Part shown: one piece after another, positions 1 through 10,957 of the stretch
Position numbering within the stretch: the first letter of the stretch is position 1
How the letters are laid out: each line of letters begins with the position of its first letter
IMG/VR virus record: IMGVR_UViG_3300023278_003531
Span: 62,001 to 126,000 of that record
DNA from: a virus
Direction: 5' to 3' (one strand)
DNA length: 64,000 nt
The notes under the pieces: generated by a model
Told to the model about the DNA's origin: nothing
Database searches by the model: none
What the model saw: only the letters and a program-made list of their open reading frames with translations
Translations under genes and position numbers: made by a program

Positions 1-3000
1 AGTTTTGGACACTCAGCTGGCGACCCCCAATATCGGTAAAGTCGTCAGCTAATTTATTCATACCCCTAATCATCTCAAGTTGGCCTGCTGAGGTTTTCTC
101 TCCAGAGCCAGCTAGACGCTTCTTTTGCTCGGAGGTCATGGAGTCCCCGGCTTTGGCCATGTCCGTAACTGAAGTTTCGAAGTCAGACATCTGCTTCTCT
201 ATCTTATTGAGTGTGTCCAGATCTCGATTTCTTTTATCTGAGGTTCCTGCAGTCCCTCGAAGAAGTTTAGCAAACTCAGGCACTGCGACAGCTAGCTTCT
301 CCAAACCACTGAGTTCTTTAAAGGACTTGCCGAGATCTATGCTGGGGACAGCGCCCATACCCTTCATCGCGCCGCCAGAGCCTGTTATAAATTTGTTCTT
401 GTTAGCTTCGGCCCGTTCGTAGTCGGCAGCGGCCGTAGCTGCGTCTTTTAAGGTAATGTTAAGCTTCTCTTGCATCTTCTGGTAATTACCCAGAACAGAG
501 AGGAAGAAACCCTCCTTCTGTAGTGTCGTTGCAAGCTGCAGAACTTCCTGAGTAACTACCTTTAGTGCCTTCCCGGAAGATGCTTGTCTCTTGTAAGTAC
601 CCTCAACATCCGTAAGTAGGTCTTCTCCGTACTCCTTGGTGAGGGCATTGAATTCGGACTGAATGTCTGCCAACCTCTGCATGTCCTCTGGAAGAGAACG
701 CATTACTCTCTGCTCCACAGACAGTTCTTTCTCACTGGCGGGTCCCAAGTTAGGCATCCCTCCCGTAGGAATACGAACTCCCGCCATAGCACCCGAGTAC
801 TGCATGGTCATAATCTTCTTAGTGTGTGCCTCAGCGGCATCCACTTCCTTCTTGGTCCAGGTCATGAAGTGGTGTGCGACATCTGCCTTTTCCAACTCCT
901 TGACGACACCCTCCAATTCGGTGCCCATAACACTGGAGAGAGCCCCGGTGCTGGTTCTAAATTGCCAAATAGCCTTCTCGGTGCCTTCTTCAAGCGAGGA
1001 GAAAAGTGTCGTGACTCCTCCCGTTTTCAGGTCTGCAGCTGCTTGGGAAATAACGGCCATCTGACCCGCCTTAACTGGTGCTCCAGCACTGCCCGTTACC
1101 GCGCCTGAGCCGCTTGTAGCACCTATTCCTCTAGACAGGAATGCATTTGCTATAAGTCCAGAAGACTGAGTGTTCTGATAATCCAGAACCCCACCCAGGC
1201 CGGACTGCTTACCCATGAACTGGGTCATTACTGAACTACCAGTTGCCCCTCGACCGAAGGCACCCGCTTCCGCGGCATCGTTAATTTGACTTTGGAGTTG
1301 TGGGGTAATACTCCCCATAGCACTTTCCAAATCACCGAACTCAGGAATAGATTCAAAAACCCGTTTCATCTCATTGGCGGTGGCCAGAACTGCCTCGCGC
1401 TCAGCGCCTTCCTGCGCCACCAATTCATTCATTCTGGACTGGTTAACAAGGCTGTACTCACCAGACTTAGCCTGTTCGTTCATTATCTTCGAAAGTTTTT
1501 GAATTTCCTTTCTTGTGTCACGAAGCTTACCCATACCGCTTTGATCTTCGTTCGCGCCAGCCATGCCTCCAGTTGCGAAATTTGCAAACTTAGCGAAGCC
1601 CTGCTTCATGTTATCCAGTATTCCCTCCGCAGTGGTTAGCTCCTCTGCGAATTTAGATATAACATCTACCTTGAAGGCAGTGGTTATAGCGTTCTGGGCA
1701 TCTAATGCTGATACAGTAAGGGATTTGAAATTAGAATCTATTCCCAGAATGTAGTCGCCAGAATCTGAAATACCCTGGACCTTGGTAGGGTCTAGTGAAG
1801 CCATGCTATTACCTATGTCAGCCATCATGTTGTTGTACGTCTGGGCCGCGGTGGCGGCTCCCTTGAAGCGACCTTCACCTAATGCTGTACTCATAGCGGC
1901 ATCGTCCGCCATGGCTTCCTGAGCTTTCCCTACCTTAATAAAGGACAAAGCTAAACGATCAGCATTAACAGATTGGCTTCTTAGAGTCGACGCGGCGTCC
2001 TCGCTCCTCCCCATAACCTCCTCTACGGACTGCTCGTAATCTTTGGCTGATTGGGAGGCTTTCTGGTATGCCATATATGCACCGCCAAGAGCGGCGACAA
2101 CGGTCAGGATCGCGGCGGCGCCGACTGAGGTAACCATTGCGGCGCTGAAACCTTTCTGAGCGACGGTAGCGCCTAAGAATCCCTTTTCAGCCAACTTTGT
2201 TACAAGCGACGTTCCGAGAAGACTATTCCCCAAACCATCAACTGCTCTTCTGGTGAGATGGGCAGTACTAGCGAATTTAGTCATCTCCTCAGTGCGGCCA
2301 GTCCCAGCACCTGCGGCGTCCCAGCCAGTCTTAGCGCTTGATTTGATTCCCGAGAGCAACTTAAAGGTACTGCTTCTACCCCCGCCAGTAGTACTCACCT
2401 CGTTACCTGAGAAAACATCCATAGTATCTGCGATCAGGTCAGCAGCCTTGTGGAAAGCCAATCCCATCGCAACAGCACCCATGGTGCTCTTCATAATCAT
2501 GGGGTGTAGATCACCGACGAGTCCAACTAGTTTGGAGACACTCTGAATTGCACCAGTTGCCAATCCGAGACCGGTCTTACCAAACTCTAGTACAAGACCC
2601 TTAACACTTTCCTTGAGAACCGTAACATTCTTGGTGAATGTTTGCATCGCCAATCGGTTCTTTCTCATAGCAAAGCCCTGCGAGTTAGCAGCGTCAGCGC
2701 TAGCAAGCAAGGCTTCGTCGAAGTTATTCATCAAGACGATGAATGAGTTATAGTGTCTAATACCCGCCATTGCTTGAGCTAGATTGACTTGCTGTGCGCG
2801 AGTCATTCCGTCCCAAGAACCGGCTAATTCCTTGAGTATGCCCATAGCGGGTTTGAAATCACCGCCCACCTCCATACTACCAACGCCCATCTTGCCAAGT
2901 TCCTTCTGCGCAGTAGGCCGTCTCATCGCGCGGAACATGAACTTGGTGCTGGTTGCAACTTCCTTACCAGATTGTCGAGTTACAGCACCAATTGCAGTAA

Positions 3001-6000
3001 CCACTCCCATGAAGTCTTCAAAACCCACACCCGCCACTTGGGCGGCAGCACCGGAACGCTTAACCGCGTCTGCTAGATCCTTAGCTGTAATAGCGTGCCT
3101 GGCTGCAACAGCTGCCCAGGCATCAACAAACTCAGCCGACCCTGACACAGAGTCCCCGAAAACTTTATGAGCTGCTGTGAGAGCTTCCGTAGCTTCTACG
3201 GAAGTCAGAGTGGTAACATTAACAGCGAGCATGGTAGCGCGTGTGCGCTCCATGATCTTATTCATCTTCAAACCCTGCTGACCATAGACAACCATACCGT
3301 CTAATACATCTTCAATGCCAATTCCAAACTCGGATGCAAAATCAGATGCGGAATCCTGCATACGTTCGAAGTTGGTAACCGAGGTGTCCATCACCTTCTT
3401 CAACGCAGTGACCTTAGTCTCAACTTCGGTAATAACAGTGACCATTTGTCGAAAAGCTCTGATAGTACCATAAACGATACCGGTAGCAAATCCCCACTGA
3501 ACCACTCTTCTCAGAGAGTTTCTCATATGTCCAGTAAATTCTTTAGCGGCACTACCTGCGTTAGTAAGAGACACTACGTACTCATCACCGAACCTACGAG
3601 CAGACATTGTCAGTTTTTCAAGAACCGTGTTGCTCTCCTGATCTACAATCGGAAAGGACCCCTCTTTGGAAATTCTATTACCACCAATAGGCTTGAATCC
3701 CTGCTTGTGCATGGCGGTTAGCTGCTTTCCCCACTGCTCAGCTTGCGCTTCAATGTCTCTTCTCTGCTTATCATAAGACGCCTTCAGATCCATCCCGCCT
3801 GTTGCAGCAGCTTGAATGGGGCGGGAATCAGCAGCAGCGCGTGCGTGCTCTTCCGTAGTTCTGGGAACGGTACCTAACTTCTCATATGCTTTGTGTGCCT
3901 TATTTGCCATGTCGGCCATTGCTTTGAGAATGTTTACTTGTTCGGAGTCGGGGCCACTGATTGTACCCATGAGAGATGACATTGCTTTTAGAATCGAGGA
4001 AACCTTACCTAAGTTCTCTACAAGTGTCTCGGGGGACTGAGCAAGTTCATCCCAAATCTGAGTCCAAACCTTGGTCTTACTAATGCCAGCCTCAATCTGA
4101 TCCTTGGCGCTCATCAAGGTTTCACCCAGGCCTCCAAATTTTTCTTTGCTCTCACCACGACCCGCACTCTGCTTGATGATATCAGACCATGCAGATTTTC
4201 CAGGCTGAATTCGTAATTCGTCCGCGGCGGTGGGGAGCATTGCGCCAGAACGGCCCATAGCAATACCTGTCTGTTTGAATGTACCAGGTAGTTTAGTCTG
4301 CCCTAAAACCGCATACATTTGCTGAATAGTGTTGTTGAAGTGCTCTAGTAGCTCGGCGAATTCGGGGGTATCTGCCGCTCCTGAATCCCGAACCTGCTTT
4401 ATCATCTCTTGAAGACCCTTACCTTTGTTGATATACATCTGAAGCTCGGCAGCTTGGAATTCCTGCATCGCCGAGAGATACGCCTCGTTTCCCCGACGAC
4501 CACCACCACCTGCATCTTCGCCGACATCCTTCAATCCTTTCTTATATCCGAAAGCGGTTTCCTGGTAAATCTTCTTCATGTCTGCCATTCGGGCAGGATC
4601 TACCCCACCCTCCTGTCCCATCTCACTGAGCATCAATCGCATAGACTCGGCGGGGACTTCCATTCCCGAAATGTTCTCGCCGGGGAATGAGATAGGACCC
4701 GCAGTGCGGGTACGTCCACCTTTTCGCTCACCGGCGACCAGCTTGAGATTATTACGTGCCTCCTTCAATGCCTGGTCAAATAATATCAACTCATCACTGA
4801 GCTTCCTATTGAGTTCTGCTCCGGGGTATCCTCCGGCAGAACGTATTTTATCCTGCGCCTCACCCCGGACCGTCTGTCCGTGGGTTTTAGTCACAGATGC
4901 TATCATACCGCCAGCCTGTTTAAGAATATTTCCAGAAATACCACCAACCGCCTCATCTAATTCAGAAAACATCTTCATTAGAGCTTTTTGTACTTCGTCG
5001 GGGATGTCTCCGAAGATCTCCATCCACTTGGATGGGTTAGTAAGATGGGCTAGCAGCTCTTCAGCGACCATCTCGAAGTATTTCGTACCCTGTGCCTGTA
5101 TGGCTTCATCCGCAGTTTTACCTGCAAACTCTTTCAAATTACCTATACCAGAAACCTCAGCACCGCCACCACTCTCCCTTCGGATCTTACTCAACAGCTT
5201 TAATTTATCAGCGTTACGCCCTACCATTGTTAGTTGATTTGCCGCCTTTAGTATTAACGGCGCCGCCTGGCCTATAGCGGTACCACCATCGACGAGGGAG
5301 GCAGATATCTCATTGATACCAGATCTAACAGTCTTAGCACTCTTATGTATATTCTCATGAGCCAGTGTAGCACCCATATTGGATATAGCTTGGGTAACGA
5401 ACTCTATACCTTTAGCAGTGGTCGGAATTTCCCCAGCGTCTATACGCCCAAGCATCTTCAGAGCCATTTCCAGAGGCTTCATTCGGGAGGTTGCGCCGAC
5501 GCTGATCTTTCCCTCGCCGGGGGCAGTTCCTGGTTTCTCACGATAAACACCCGCAACCTTCTTAGGATCTAAACCACTAGCAATAAAAAGCTCGTCGCTA
5601 ACTACACCGTACATTTGCTTGATATTAGCAATCCATGCAGAAAGTTTATCTACTATCTCTTTACCCACAGCAATAGGTTTACCCGGATCTTCTTCCAGAT
5701 CCACCCCACCCTTCAGCGCCTGGGCGGTGTCGCTAAACAGCGTGTTGAGAATCTTAGAAGCGCGATCCTCCAGAGGCAGCCCCTCCATCTCTCGGGTGCC
5801 CTTCCTTCTAGACAATGCATAGGATTCAGGAATAATCTCACGAGGATCTAATCCCTCTATCTTGCCTTGATTCTGGGCAGTTTTGGTAGTTCTTTGTCTG
5901 ACGTACTCTGCAGCCGATGACGGGCTAGCGCCTTTATCTATCATGGCCTGGCGGGCATTCTCCTCCAGCATTTCCTGCATGCGTTTGAGCTGACCTCTAA

Positions 6001-9000
6001 GATCCATCTTATCCAACAACTGCTGAATGACCTTCTCGTAATTACCCTTGTCTAATCCTTGACCCTCTTTGAGAACTCCCTCCTCAAGAGCCGTCTGTGT
6101 AAGTGCGGCTGGATCCTGAGACCTAAGCATGGGCTCCATCTCGGCAAACATTTGCTTATTATAACGTCCCATTTTACCAAAAGTATCACCACCCCCAGCA
6201 TCCATTCCTGCTATGATCCTAGCCATTCCGGAGGGTCCGGATGACAATGACTTTACAAGATCTTGTGGTCCCGCCATGTTGCCCGAACCGCTCTTAGCAG
6301 CTAAAGACTCATTAATGTTCATCATAATGTAATCGGAAGCTGTTGCAAATGCGTCTCCCGACATCTTAGCACCACCTACAACTGCGTTATAGAAAATGTT
6401 GAACACGTCCGAAAGAAGTCCTACAGAAAGCTTACCGCCGGTAAGTGCCAAGGTCTGCTCTCTTTCCGTTTCTGCGCTATCAGGCATGGCCACTGCGGCT
6501 TTATATGCATCCGGGCGCTTGGCGATTGCGCCGAATGCCTCGTTAGCGCCTTCCAAGCTAGAATAATCTTGATCTGCAGTTTCTATACTACCTATAATAT
6601 TACGCATAGCGGACTGCATGGAGAAACCGGTCTGTAAATAAATCTCCTTAGCTGTCTTCATGGCGTGTGCTGACTCTATCGTCATTGCCCCAAACAGCTT
6701 AGTGGCGTCACCGTCGAAGTCTAGGTTCATGGTTGCCGAATGAAAAGCATTAGTAAATTCATAAATAGCGCGGTTGGCTATTCCAAGATTCTTCCTAGCT
6801 TTGTCTGCGGCAGGACCCAGTCCGTTATTGGCTTTTATAACCTTCATAGAAGATGCCCGTAGGTCCTCAAAAGGTTTTTTTACCTTCTGAGCATCTTCGG
6901 TAGAGGACATTGCGAAGGTACCCGGAACACCCATCTTACCTTCAGGTAGTCGCCCCGTCTTATCCTCCATTATTTTAACAATCTGCTGGCTCGCGCCTCC
7001 TGTAACAGGATCGCGAAGATGCATACCTCTTTCCATAACCTTGTCAAGATCCTTCCCGCTTAGCTTCTGTCCCATAGCCTTAGCTTGTTTCTTAGCCAGA
7101 GACCGCATCGTTGCGTAGTCTTTCTTGCTGAGAAGAATACCGTCTCGGGGGAGGACGTCCTTAGTCACCTGGAGAGACTTCATTCTATCCAGAGCCTCAA
7201 GCGCATCACTCGTATCCGCACCTGCCTTTCCTAAAGCCTTAAGATGTCTTTCCGCTCTCTTTATCTCGGAAGACATATCTACTGCATACTCAATAGCTTT
7301 AGAGTACTGCGCGTTGGCGAGACCCGAGCCACGAGTCTGTGCTACCTTTCGAGACTCTTCAAATGCAGGAGTTCCTGAGGTTCTACCGAATCCCTGAGAG
7401 GTGACCTCTTGTAGGAGCTGTCCTTTTACCTGATCCTGTCTTTCCCATTGTTTTTCCGTAAAAGCAGGGTCTTCGGCAGAAGCTGTGCCTACACGCTTAA
7501 GTGCGGCTTCTACAAGATCTAAACTCTTAAACAAACCACCTGTGCTTGCTATTGATCCGGTTTTTTTATTCTCCGCCCTGAAACCAAGCACGTCGCGCAT
7601 TCTATTAATCTGTGCAACATCTCCCTTACCCCCACCCACATAATCTTCAGCGGACTGTCGATTAGTTTCTATCCTACCACCACGTCCAAAGTATTGTATA
7701 CCAGATTTCATCCCAAGACCTTTCATAGCCTTAACGAGAGGCATAAAAGTGTTCTTGAACTCCTTAACCATAGACTTGCCTTCGTCTGTATCCGGTCCCG
7801 CTTTCTTAATATCAGATATCTGCTGGTTCATTCTCTTAGTGAGGAATTCTGCAGATTCCCTATGCGCAGCCTCACTGTCTCTGGGAGTCAATTCTCCCCG
7901 GCCGCCTTTAATGTTCATGCTCTGCTGTCTAAGTTTTTCCAAAAGCCTGGTCAGTTTACTGGGATCCGCCAAACCTTCTTCGGTAGTACGCACATCCCGC
8001 TGGCCTACAGCCTTTCCCATTCCGGGGATAAAGAGCTCCTCTTGCCCTCCCCCTTTTTTAGGAAGCATCATACTAAAAGCCTGCTTCTGAAACTCAGGAT
8101 CTGCTAGAGTACCTTTCATCATATCAGGTTCGGCGAATCCTCCCGGCATTGGTGAAAAATCTTCAGGTTTCATCTTCTTCAGGTTAGAAACGACGCTGGC
8201 ACCAGCGCCGCTCATACTAAGAAGCATCTTGCGATAATCATCCTGCGCGGAGATTACATGTTTACTACTTTTGTTCTGGGCTGCCATTGCAAAGGATAGG
8301 GTTTCCGCTCTCTGCTCAAGAGCTTTCATTGCCACGGGGTCTATGAATCTATCACGCTCGATTGACTCTCCGGTCTGACCTTCCTTCTCGATTCGATTCC
8401 ACGCTAACCTACCTGTAAGTACCTTACCGATTCCACCCGCAGCCAGAGCACCTGAAGTTTTCTCGAATGCTGATTCGGGGTCAAGTCCTAACTCCTTACC
8501 CACCGCGCGGGCGGCGGGTGCCATCTCCAACCCGGGAGTTGCTTTCATAGCACCGGTTATCTTATCAAATATTGTTTGCGCAGCTACCTTACCTCCAGAA
8601 GCCATGCTGGTAGAAATCATTGCGATGATGTCTTGTAGGTCAGCACGTCTAATGAAACCTTCTGCGCTGGTAATTACGTCAGTGTCTTTACCTGCGCCGA
8701 ACTTTGCCATAGACTCGTCAGATACAACCTTAGCAATACTTTTACTTCCTGCAAAAGTTGAGAACTTAGAACCGGTAGTCGCTGCATTGAATTCATCGAA
8801 GACGATCTCGAACATCTTCCTACCATTTCTAAAGACCTGCTTTAATTCCTTGATCTCCGCATAAGACCCCTTAAGGTTAAACTCAATGTCTTTACCCGCA
8901 GCATCTATGCCTAATTTCTGACCCTTCTGTAATCCCATTCCTACGACTAGGTCTTCCGAAAGATTTGAAACCGTTTCTTTATCTTCCTTGTACATACCCG

Positions 9001-10930
9001 CACGTTTAGCTGCGGAAGCTCTCATCAAGATCTGATCTTCGTGAAGCTCCGGTATGTGTTTTTGAGACACTGCTGCAGTTTTAAAATTCAATGACGACGC
9101 AGAAATCTGACCCTGCTTCAATAGCTGCTTCATTAGAGGGGACACAATGTCAGGCATCTCACCGCCTTCCACCTTAGCAAATCCCTTCATAAAGTTAGTA
9201 CGCATCTGCTTACTAAACCCAGCACCACCTGCCAAGAGTTCGGCTACGGGCCTGGTCTGGACTTTACCTTGGACAGCCCCTCCCTCCGACAGACCACCAA
9301 GAGACTTAGCCATGTCAGCTGCGGCCTCCTCGGTGAGTCCAATCATGGAAACCACGTCGGCACCTGCGGCAACAAACTTACCGGAAGCGCGTGTCATGTC
9401 GTGGAGAATAGCAGCTATCTCACCGAGCTTACCAGCATCGGTGTCATGTTTCATTATCTTCTCGGTCTGTTTCTTGGAGGGGGTCCATTGAAGTTGGGAC
9501 TCTCCCCCCTTTATAAACTGACCCATAGATTGATGTTTCTCATATCTAGACGCATCCCCGCCAATTCTCTTTCTAATCATCGAACGCGTCATCTGAACAG
9601 CAGTTTCTTGGGACCTGCCTGCTCTTCTGGCAATTACTTTAAGTTCACCCTCAACACCCTCCAGGGCGTGAGTAATACTATCAAGCCTTGTTACGTTGTT
9701 TCCCTGAATCTTAAGAACACTACCTATTATCTTCTCTGAACCCGCACCTGTCTTAATGGTAGGGACGGAACCAGGAGCCACGCGTACATCCCCAGGAGAG
9801 GGCAACCCCAGAGCAGCCTGAAGATTTTTACCTTTGAAACTAGGTAAAGCTGTTTCTATATCCTTACCTAAACGAACAAGAGCTTTGGATACCGTCTTAG
9901 CAGTCTGTTCTGCCTGTGCTTGGTAGTCAACTCGACCCTGCGTCCCACGGGGAGGTGAAGTTCTAGCCTCCTCCCTCTTAACGGTAGCCTGCTTAGTTCC
10001 CCTGCTGTCTATTTTAGGAACACCAGTAACAGACCGGGTCTGGGGAGTAACCAAACTACTATCTCTCCGGCCTCCCGTTTCACTACGAGTAGTTCTATCT
10101 CTTTGGATATTTCTGTTGGTGGCGCCCGCAGCGGGTTGGTTTTTGATAGTCTGTCTGGGGTCTCTCTGCGCTTTTCCAGCTCCAGAACCAACAATGCCGC
10201 CAGTCAGCGCGGCTCCCTGCTTATTTATCTTAGAGATAAATCGGGATCGCGCTGCGGCGGCAGTTCTTTCAGCGGCGGTCGAAGCTTCAATCGCCTTTAT
10301 ATTATCTAAAGTAGCTTTTCTTTTGCGCTCCTCCAGTCTTACATTCTGCTCCAGGATACGACTAACTTTAGCCTGGGCACGTTGTAATTTCCTGGAAGTC
10401 TCAGTAGATTTATCACCTGCTTTTATTTCACGCGCAAGAGACTGGGCCCTCTTCTCAGCGGCTACGGCTGCTTTCTCGATACGCGCAACCCGTCCTGCTA
10501 AACCTGATTCTATTTTACCTAGAGTCTTGTCACTCTTAGAAGAGGACGCCTGTGCGGCAGTTCCAGCGCGCGATGGTGTAGATTTTACAGGTGTGGAAAC
10601 TTGTGTCTTAGACTGGCGCTGCGACTTATTAAGTGCAGCAGTTAGAGAAGATAAAGCAGATGTCATTTCTTTGGTAGACGCTTCAAAGCTCTTGAATTCA
10701 GACCTAAGTACTTTACGTACATCCTTGGCAAAGTCTGCGCCCTTGACGCCTGTAGCCCCAGCTGCAGCTTTAACTGATCCAGAACTAGGACCGATAGCTC
10801 CAAGATTAACACCTTTAAGTGCGTTCTGGGTAGCGGACTTAACGGCTTTCTTTATTTGACCTTCTAGACCTTTGATACTAGTCTGATCAAGTTCTAGATC
10901 TATACCAATCTTAAACTTTTCTTCTACCAA
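1..10930 (-). CDS. Giant tail tape measure protein (3' end beyond window)
   Basis: I read the whole minus-strand frame from 10930 to 2 and found no stop, so at least 3,643 codons belong to one gene that continues past base 1. It starts with TTG (VEEKFKIGIDLELD follows), ten bases after a GGAGG. Residues about 2500-2690 carry the TP901-type tape measure core (PhageMin_Tail), recognisable by AVAARHAITAKDLADAVKRS and GVGFEDFMGVVTAIGAVTRQ. A hydrophobic alanine/valine-rich stretch lies at about 2930-2950; the rest is mostly Ala/Lys/Glu-rich helix. Its position directly after the two chaperones is classical. The protein sets tail length and is expelled during DNA injection. Plus-strand ORFs over this region are shadows. 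By the usual ~1.5 Å per residue rule the tail would exceed 0.5 µm. Confidence 0.95.
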   Translation of the reverse strand, partial: MVEEKFKIGIDLELDQTSIKGLEGQIKKAVKSATQNALKGVNLGAIGPSSGSVKAAAGATGVKGADFAKDVRKVLRSEFKSFEASTKEMTSALSSLTAALNKSQRQSKTQVSTPVKSTPSRAGTAAQASSSKSDKTLGKIESGLAGRVARIEKAAVAAEKRAQSLAREIKAGDKSTETSRKLQRAQAKVSRILEQNVRLEERKRKATLDNIKAIEASTAAERTAAAARSRFISKINKQGAALTGGIVGSGAGKAQRDPRQTIKNQPAAGATNRNIQRDRTTRSETGGRRDSSLVTPQTRSVTGVPKIDSRGTKQATVKREEARTSPPRGTQGRVDYQAQAEQTAKTVSKALVRLGKDIETALPSFKGKNLQAALGLPSPGDVRVAPGSVPTIKTGAGSEKIIGSVLKIQGNNVTRLDSITHALEGVEGELKVIARRAGRSQETAVQMTRSMIRKRIGGDASRYEKHQSMGQFIKGGESQLQWTPSKKQTEKIMKHDTDAGKLGEIAAILHDMTRASGKFVAAGADVVSMIGLTEEAAADMAKSLGGLSEGGAVQGKVQTRPVAELLAGGAGFSKQMRTNFMKGFAKVEGGEMPDIVSPLMKQLLKQGQISASSLNFKTAAVSQKHIPELHEDQILMRASAAKRAGMYKEDKETVSNLSEDLVVGMGLQKGQKLGIDAAGKDIEFNLKGSYAEIKELKQVFRNGRKMFEIVFDEFNAATTGSKFSTFAGSKSIAKVVSDESMAKFGAGKDTDVITSAEGFIRRADLQDIIAMISTSMASGGKVAAQTIFDKITGAMKATPGLEMAPAARAVGKELGLDPESAFEKTSGALAAGGIGKVLTGRLAWNRIEKEGQTGESIERDRFIDPVAMKALEQRAETLSFAMAAQNKSSKHVISAQDDYRKMLLSMSGAGASVVSNLKKMKPEDFSPMPGGFAEPDMMKGTLADPEFQKQAFSMMLPKKGGGQEELFIPGMGKAVGQRDVRTTEEGLADPSKLTRLLEKLRQQSMNIKGGRGELTPRDSEAAHRESAEFLTKRMNQQISDIKKAGPDTDEGKSMVKEFKNTFMPLVKAMKGLGMKSGIQYFGRGGRIETNRQSAEDYVGGGKGDVAQINRMRDVLGFRAENKKTGSIASTGGLFKSLDLVEAALKRVGTASAEDPAFTEKQWERQDQVKGQLLQEVTSQGFGRTSGTPAFEESRKVAQTRGSGLANAQYSKAIEYAVDMSSEIKRAERHLKALGKAGADTSDALEALDRMKSLQVTKDVLPRDGILLSKKDYATMRSLAKKQAKAMGQKLSGKDLDKVMERGMHLRDPVTGGASQQIVKIMEDKTGRLPEGKMGVPGTFAMSSTEDAQKVKKPFEDLRASSMKVIKANNGLGPAADKARKNLGIANRAIYEFTNAFHSATMNLDFDGDATKLFGAMTIESAHAMKTAKEIYLQTGFSMQSAMRNIIGSIETADQDYSSLEGANEAFGAIAKRPDAYKAAVAMPDSAETEREQTLALTGGKLSVGLLSDVFNIFYNAVVGGAKMSGDAFATASDYIMMNINESLAAKSGSGNMAGPQDLVKSLSSGPSGMARIIAGMDAGGGDTFGKMGRYNKQMFAEMEPMLRSQDPAALTQTALEEGVLKEGQGLDKGNYEKVIQQLLDKMDLRGQLKRMQEMLEENARQAMIDKGASPSSAAEYVRQRTTKTAQNQGKIEGLDPREIIPESYALSRRKGTREMEGLPLEDRASKILNTLFSDTAQALKGGVDLEEDPGKPIAVGKEIVDKLSAWIANIKQMYGVVSDELFIASGLDPKKVAGVYREKPGTAPGEGKISVGATSRMKPLEMALKMLGRIDAGEIPTTAKGIEFVTQAISNMGATLAHENIHKSAKTVRSGINEISASLVDGGTAIGQAAPLILKAANQLTMVGRNADKLKLLSKIRRESGGGAEVSGIGNLKEFAGKTADEAIQAQGTKYFEMVAEELLAHLTNPSKWMEIFGDIPDEVQKALMKMFSELDEAVGGISGNILKQAGGMIASVTKTHGQTVRGEAQDKIRSAGGYPGAELNRKLSDELILFDQALKEARNNLKLVAGERKGGRTRTAGPISFPGENISGMEVPAESMRLMLSEMGQEGGVDPARMADMKKIYQETAFGYKKGLKDVGEDAGGGGRRGNEAYLSAMQEFQAAELQMYINKGKGLQEMIKQVRDSGAADTPEFAELLEHFNNTIQQMYAVLGQTKLPGTFKQTGIAMGRSGAMLPTAADELRIQPGKSAWSDIIKQSAGRGESKEKFGGLGETLMSAKDQIEAGISKTKVWTQIWDELAQSPETLVENLGKVSSILKAMSSLMGTISGPDSEQVNILKAMADMANKAHKAYEKLGTVPRTTEEHARAAADSRPIQAAATGGMDLKASYDKQRRDIEAQAEQWGKQLTAMHKQGFKPIGGNRISKEGSFPIVDQESNTVLEKLTMSARRFGDEYVVSLTNAGSAAKEFTGHMRNSLRRVVQWGFATGIVYGTIRAFRQMVTVITEVETKVTALKKVMDTSVTNFERMQDSASDFASEFGIGIEDVLDGMVVYGQQGLKMNKIMERTRATMLAVNVTTLTSVEATEALTAAHKVFGDSVSGSAEFVDAWAAVAARHAITAKDLADAVKRSGAAAQVAGVGFEDFMGVVTAIGAVTRQSGKEVATSTKFMFRAMRRPTAQKELGKMGVGSMEVGGDFKPAMGILKELAGSWDGMTRAQQVNLAQAMAGIRHYNSFIVLMNNFDEALLASADAANSQGFAMRKNRLAMQTFTKNVTVLKESVKGLVLEFGKTGLGLATGAIQSVSKLVGLVGDLHPMIMKSTMGAVAMGLAFHKAADLIADTMDVFSGNEVSTTGGGRSSTFKLLSGIKSSAKTGWDAAGAGTGRTEEMTKFASTAHLTRRAVDGLGNSLLGTSLVTKLAEKGFLGATVAQKGFSAAMVTSVGAAAILTVVAALGGAYMAYQKASQSAKDYEQSVEEVMGRSEDAASTLRSQSVNADRLALSFIKVGKAQEAMADDAAMSTALGEGRFKGAATAAQTYNNMMADIGNSMASLDPTKVQGISDSGDYILGIDSNFKSLTVSALDAQNAITTAFKVDVISKFAEELTTAEGILDNMKQGFAKFANFATGGMAGANEDQSGMGKLRDTRKEIQKLSKIMNEQAKSGEYSLVNQSRMNELVAQEGAEREAVLATANEMKRVFESIPEFGDLESAMGSITPQLQSQINDAAEAGAFGRGATGSSVMTQFMGKQSGLGGVLDYQNTQSSGLIANAFLSRGIGATSGSGAVTGSAGAPVKAGQMAVISQAAADLKTGGVTTLFSSLEEGTEKAIWQFRTSTGALSSVMGTELEGVVKELEKADVAHHFMTWTKKEVDAAEAHTKKIMTMQYSGAMAGVRIPTGGMPNLGPASEKELSVEQRVMRSLPEDMQRLADIQSEFNALTKEYGEDLLTDVEGTYKRQASSGKALKVVTQEVLQLATTLQKEGFFLSVLGNYQKMQEKLNITLKDAATAAADYERAEANKNKFITGSGGAMKGMGAVPSIDLGKSFKELSGLEKLAVAVPEFAKLLRGTAGTSDKRNRDLDTLNKIEKQMSDFETSVTDMAKAGDSMTSEQKKRLAGSGEKTSAGQLEMIRGMNKLADDFTDIGGRQLSVQN

Positions 10931-10957
10931 TTGTCCGTGTCCTCCACCGTTAGATTA

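Noticed and set aside
138-10859. Many plus-strand ORFs over the first 11 kb
   Set aside because: They lie antisense to one uninterrupted minus-strand frame that encodes a recognisable tape measure; they have no ribosome binding sites or family resemblance.
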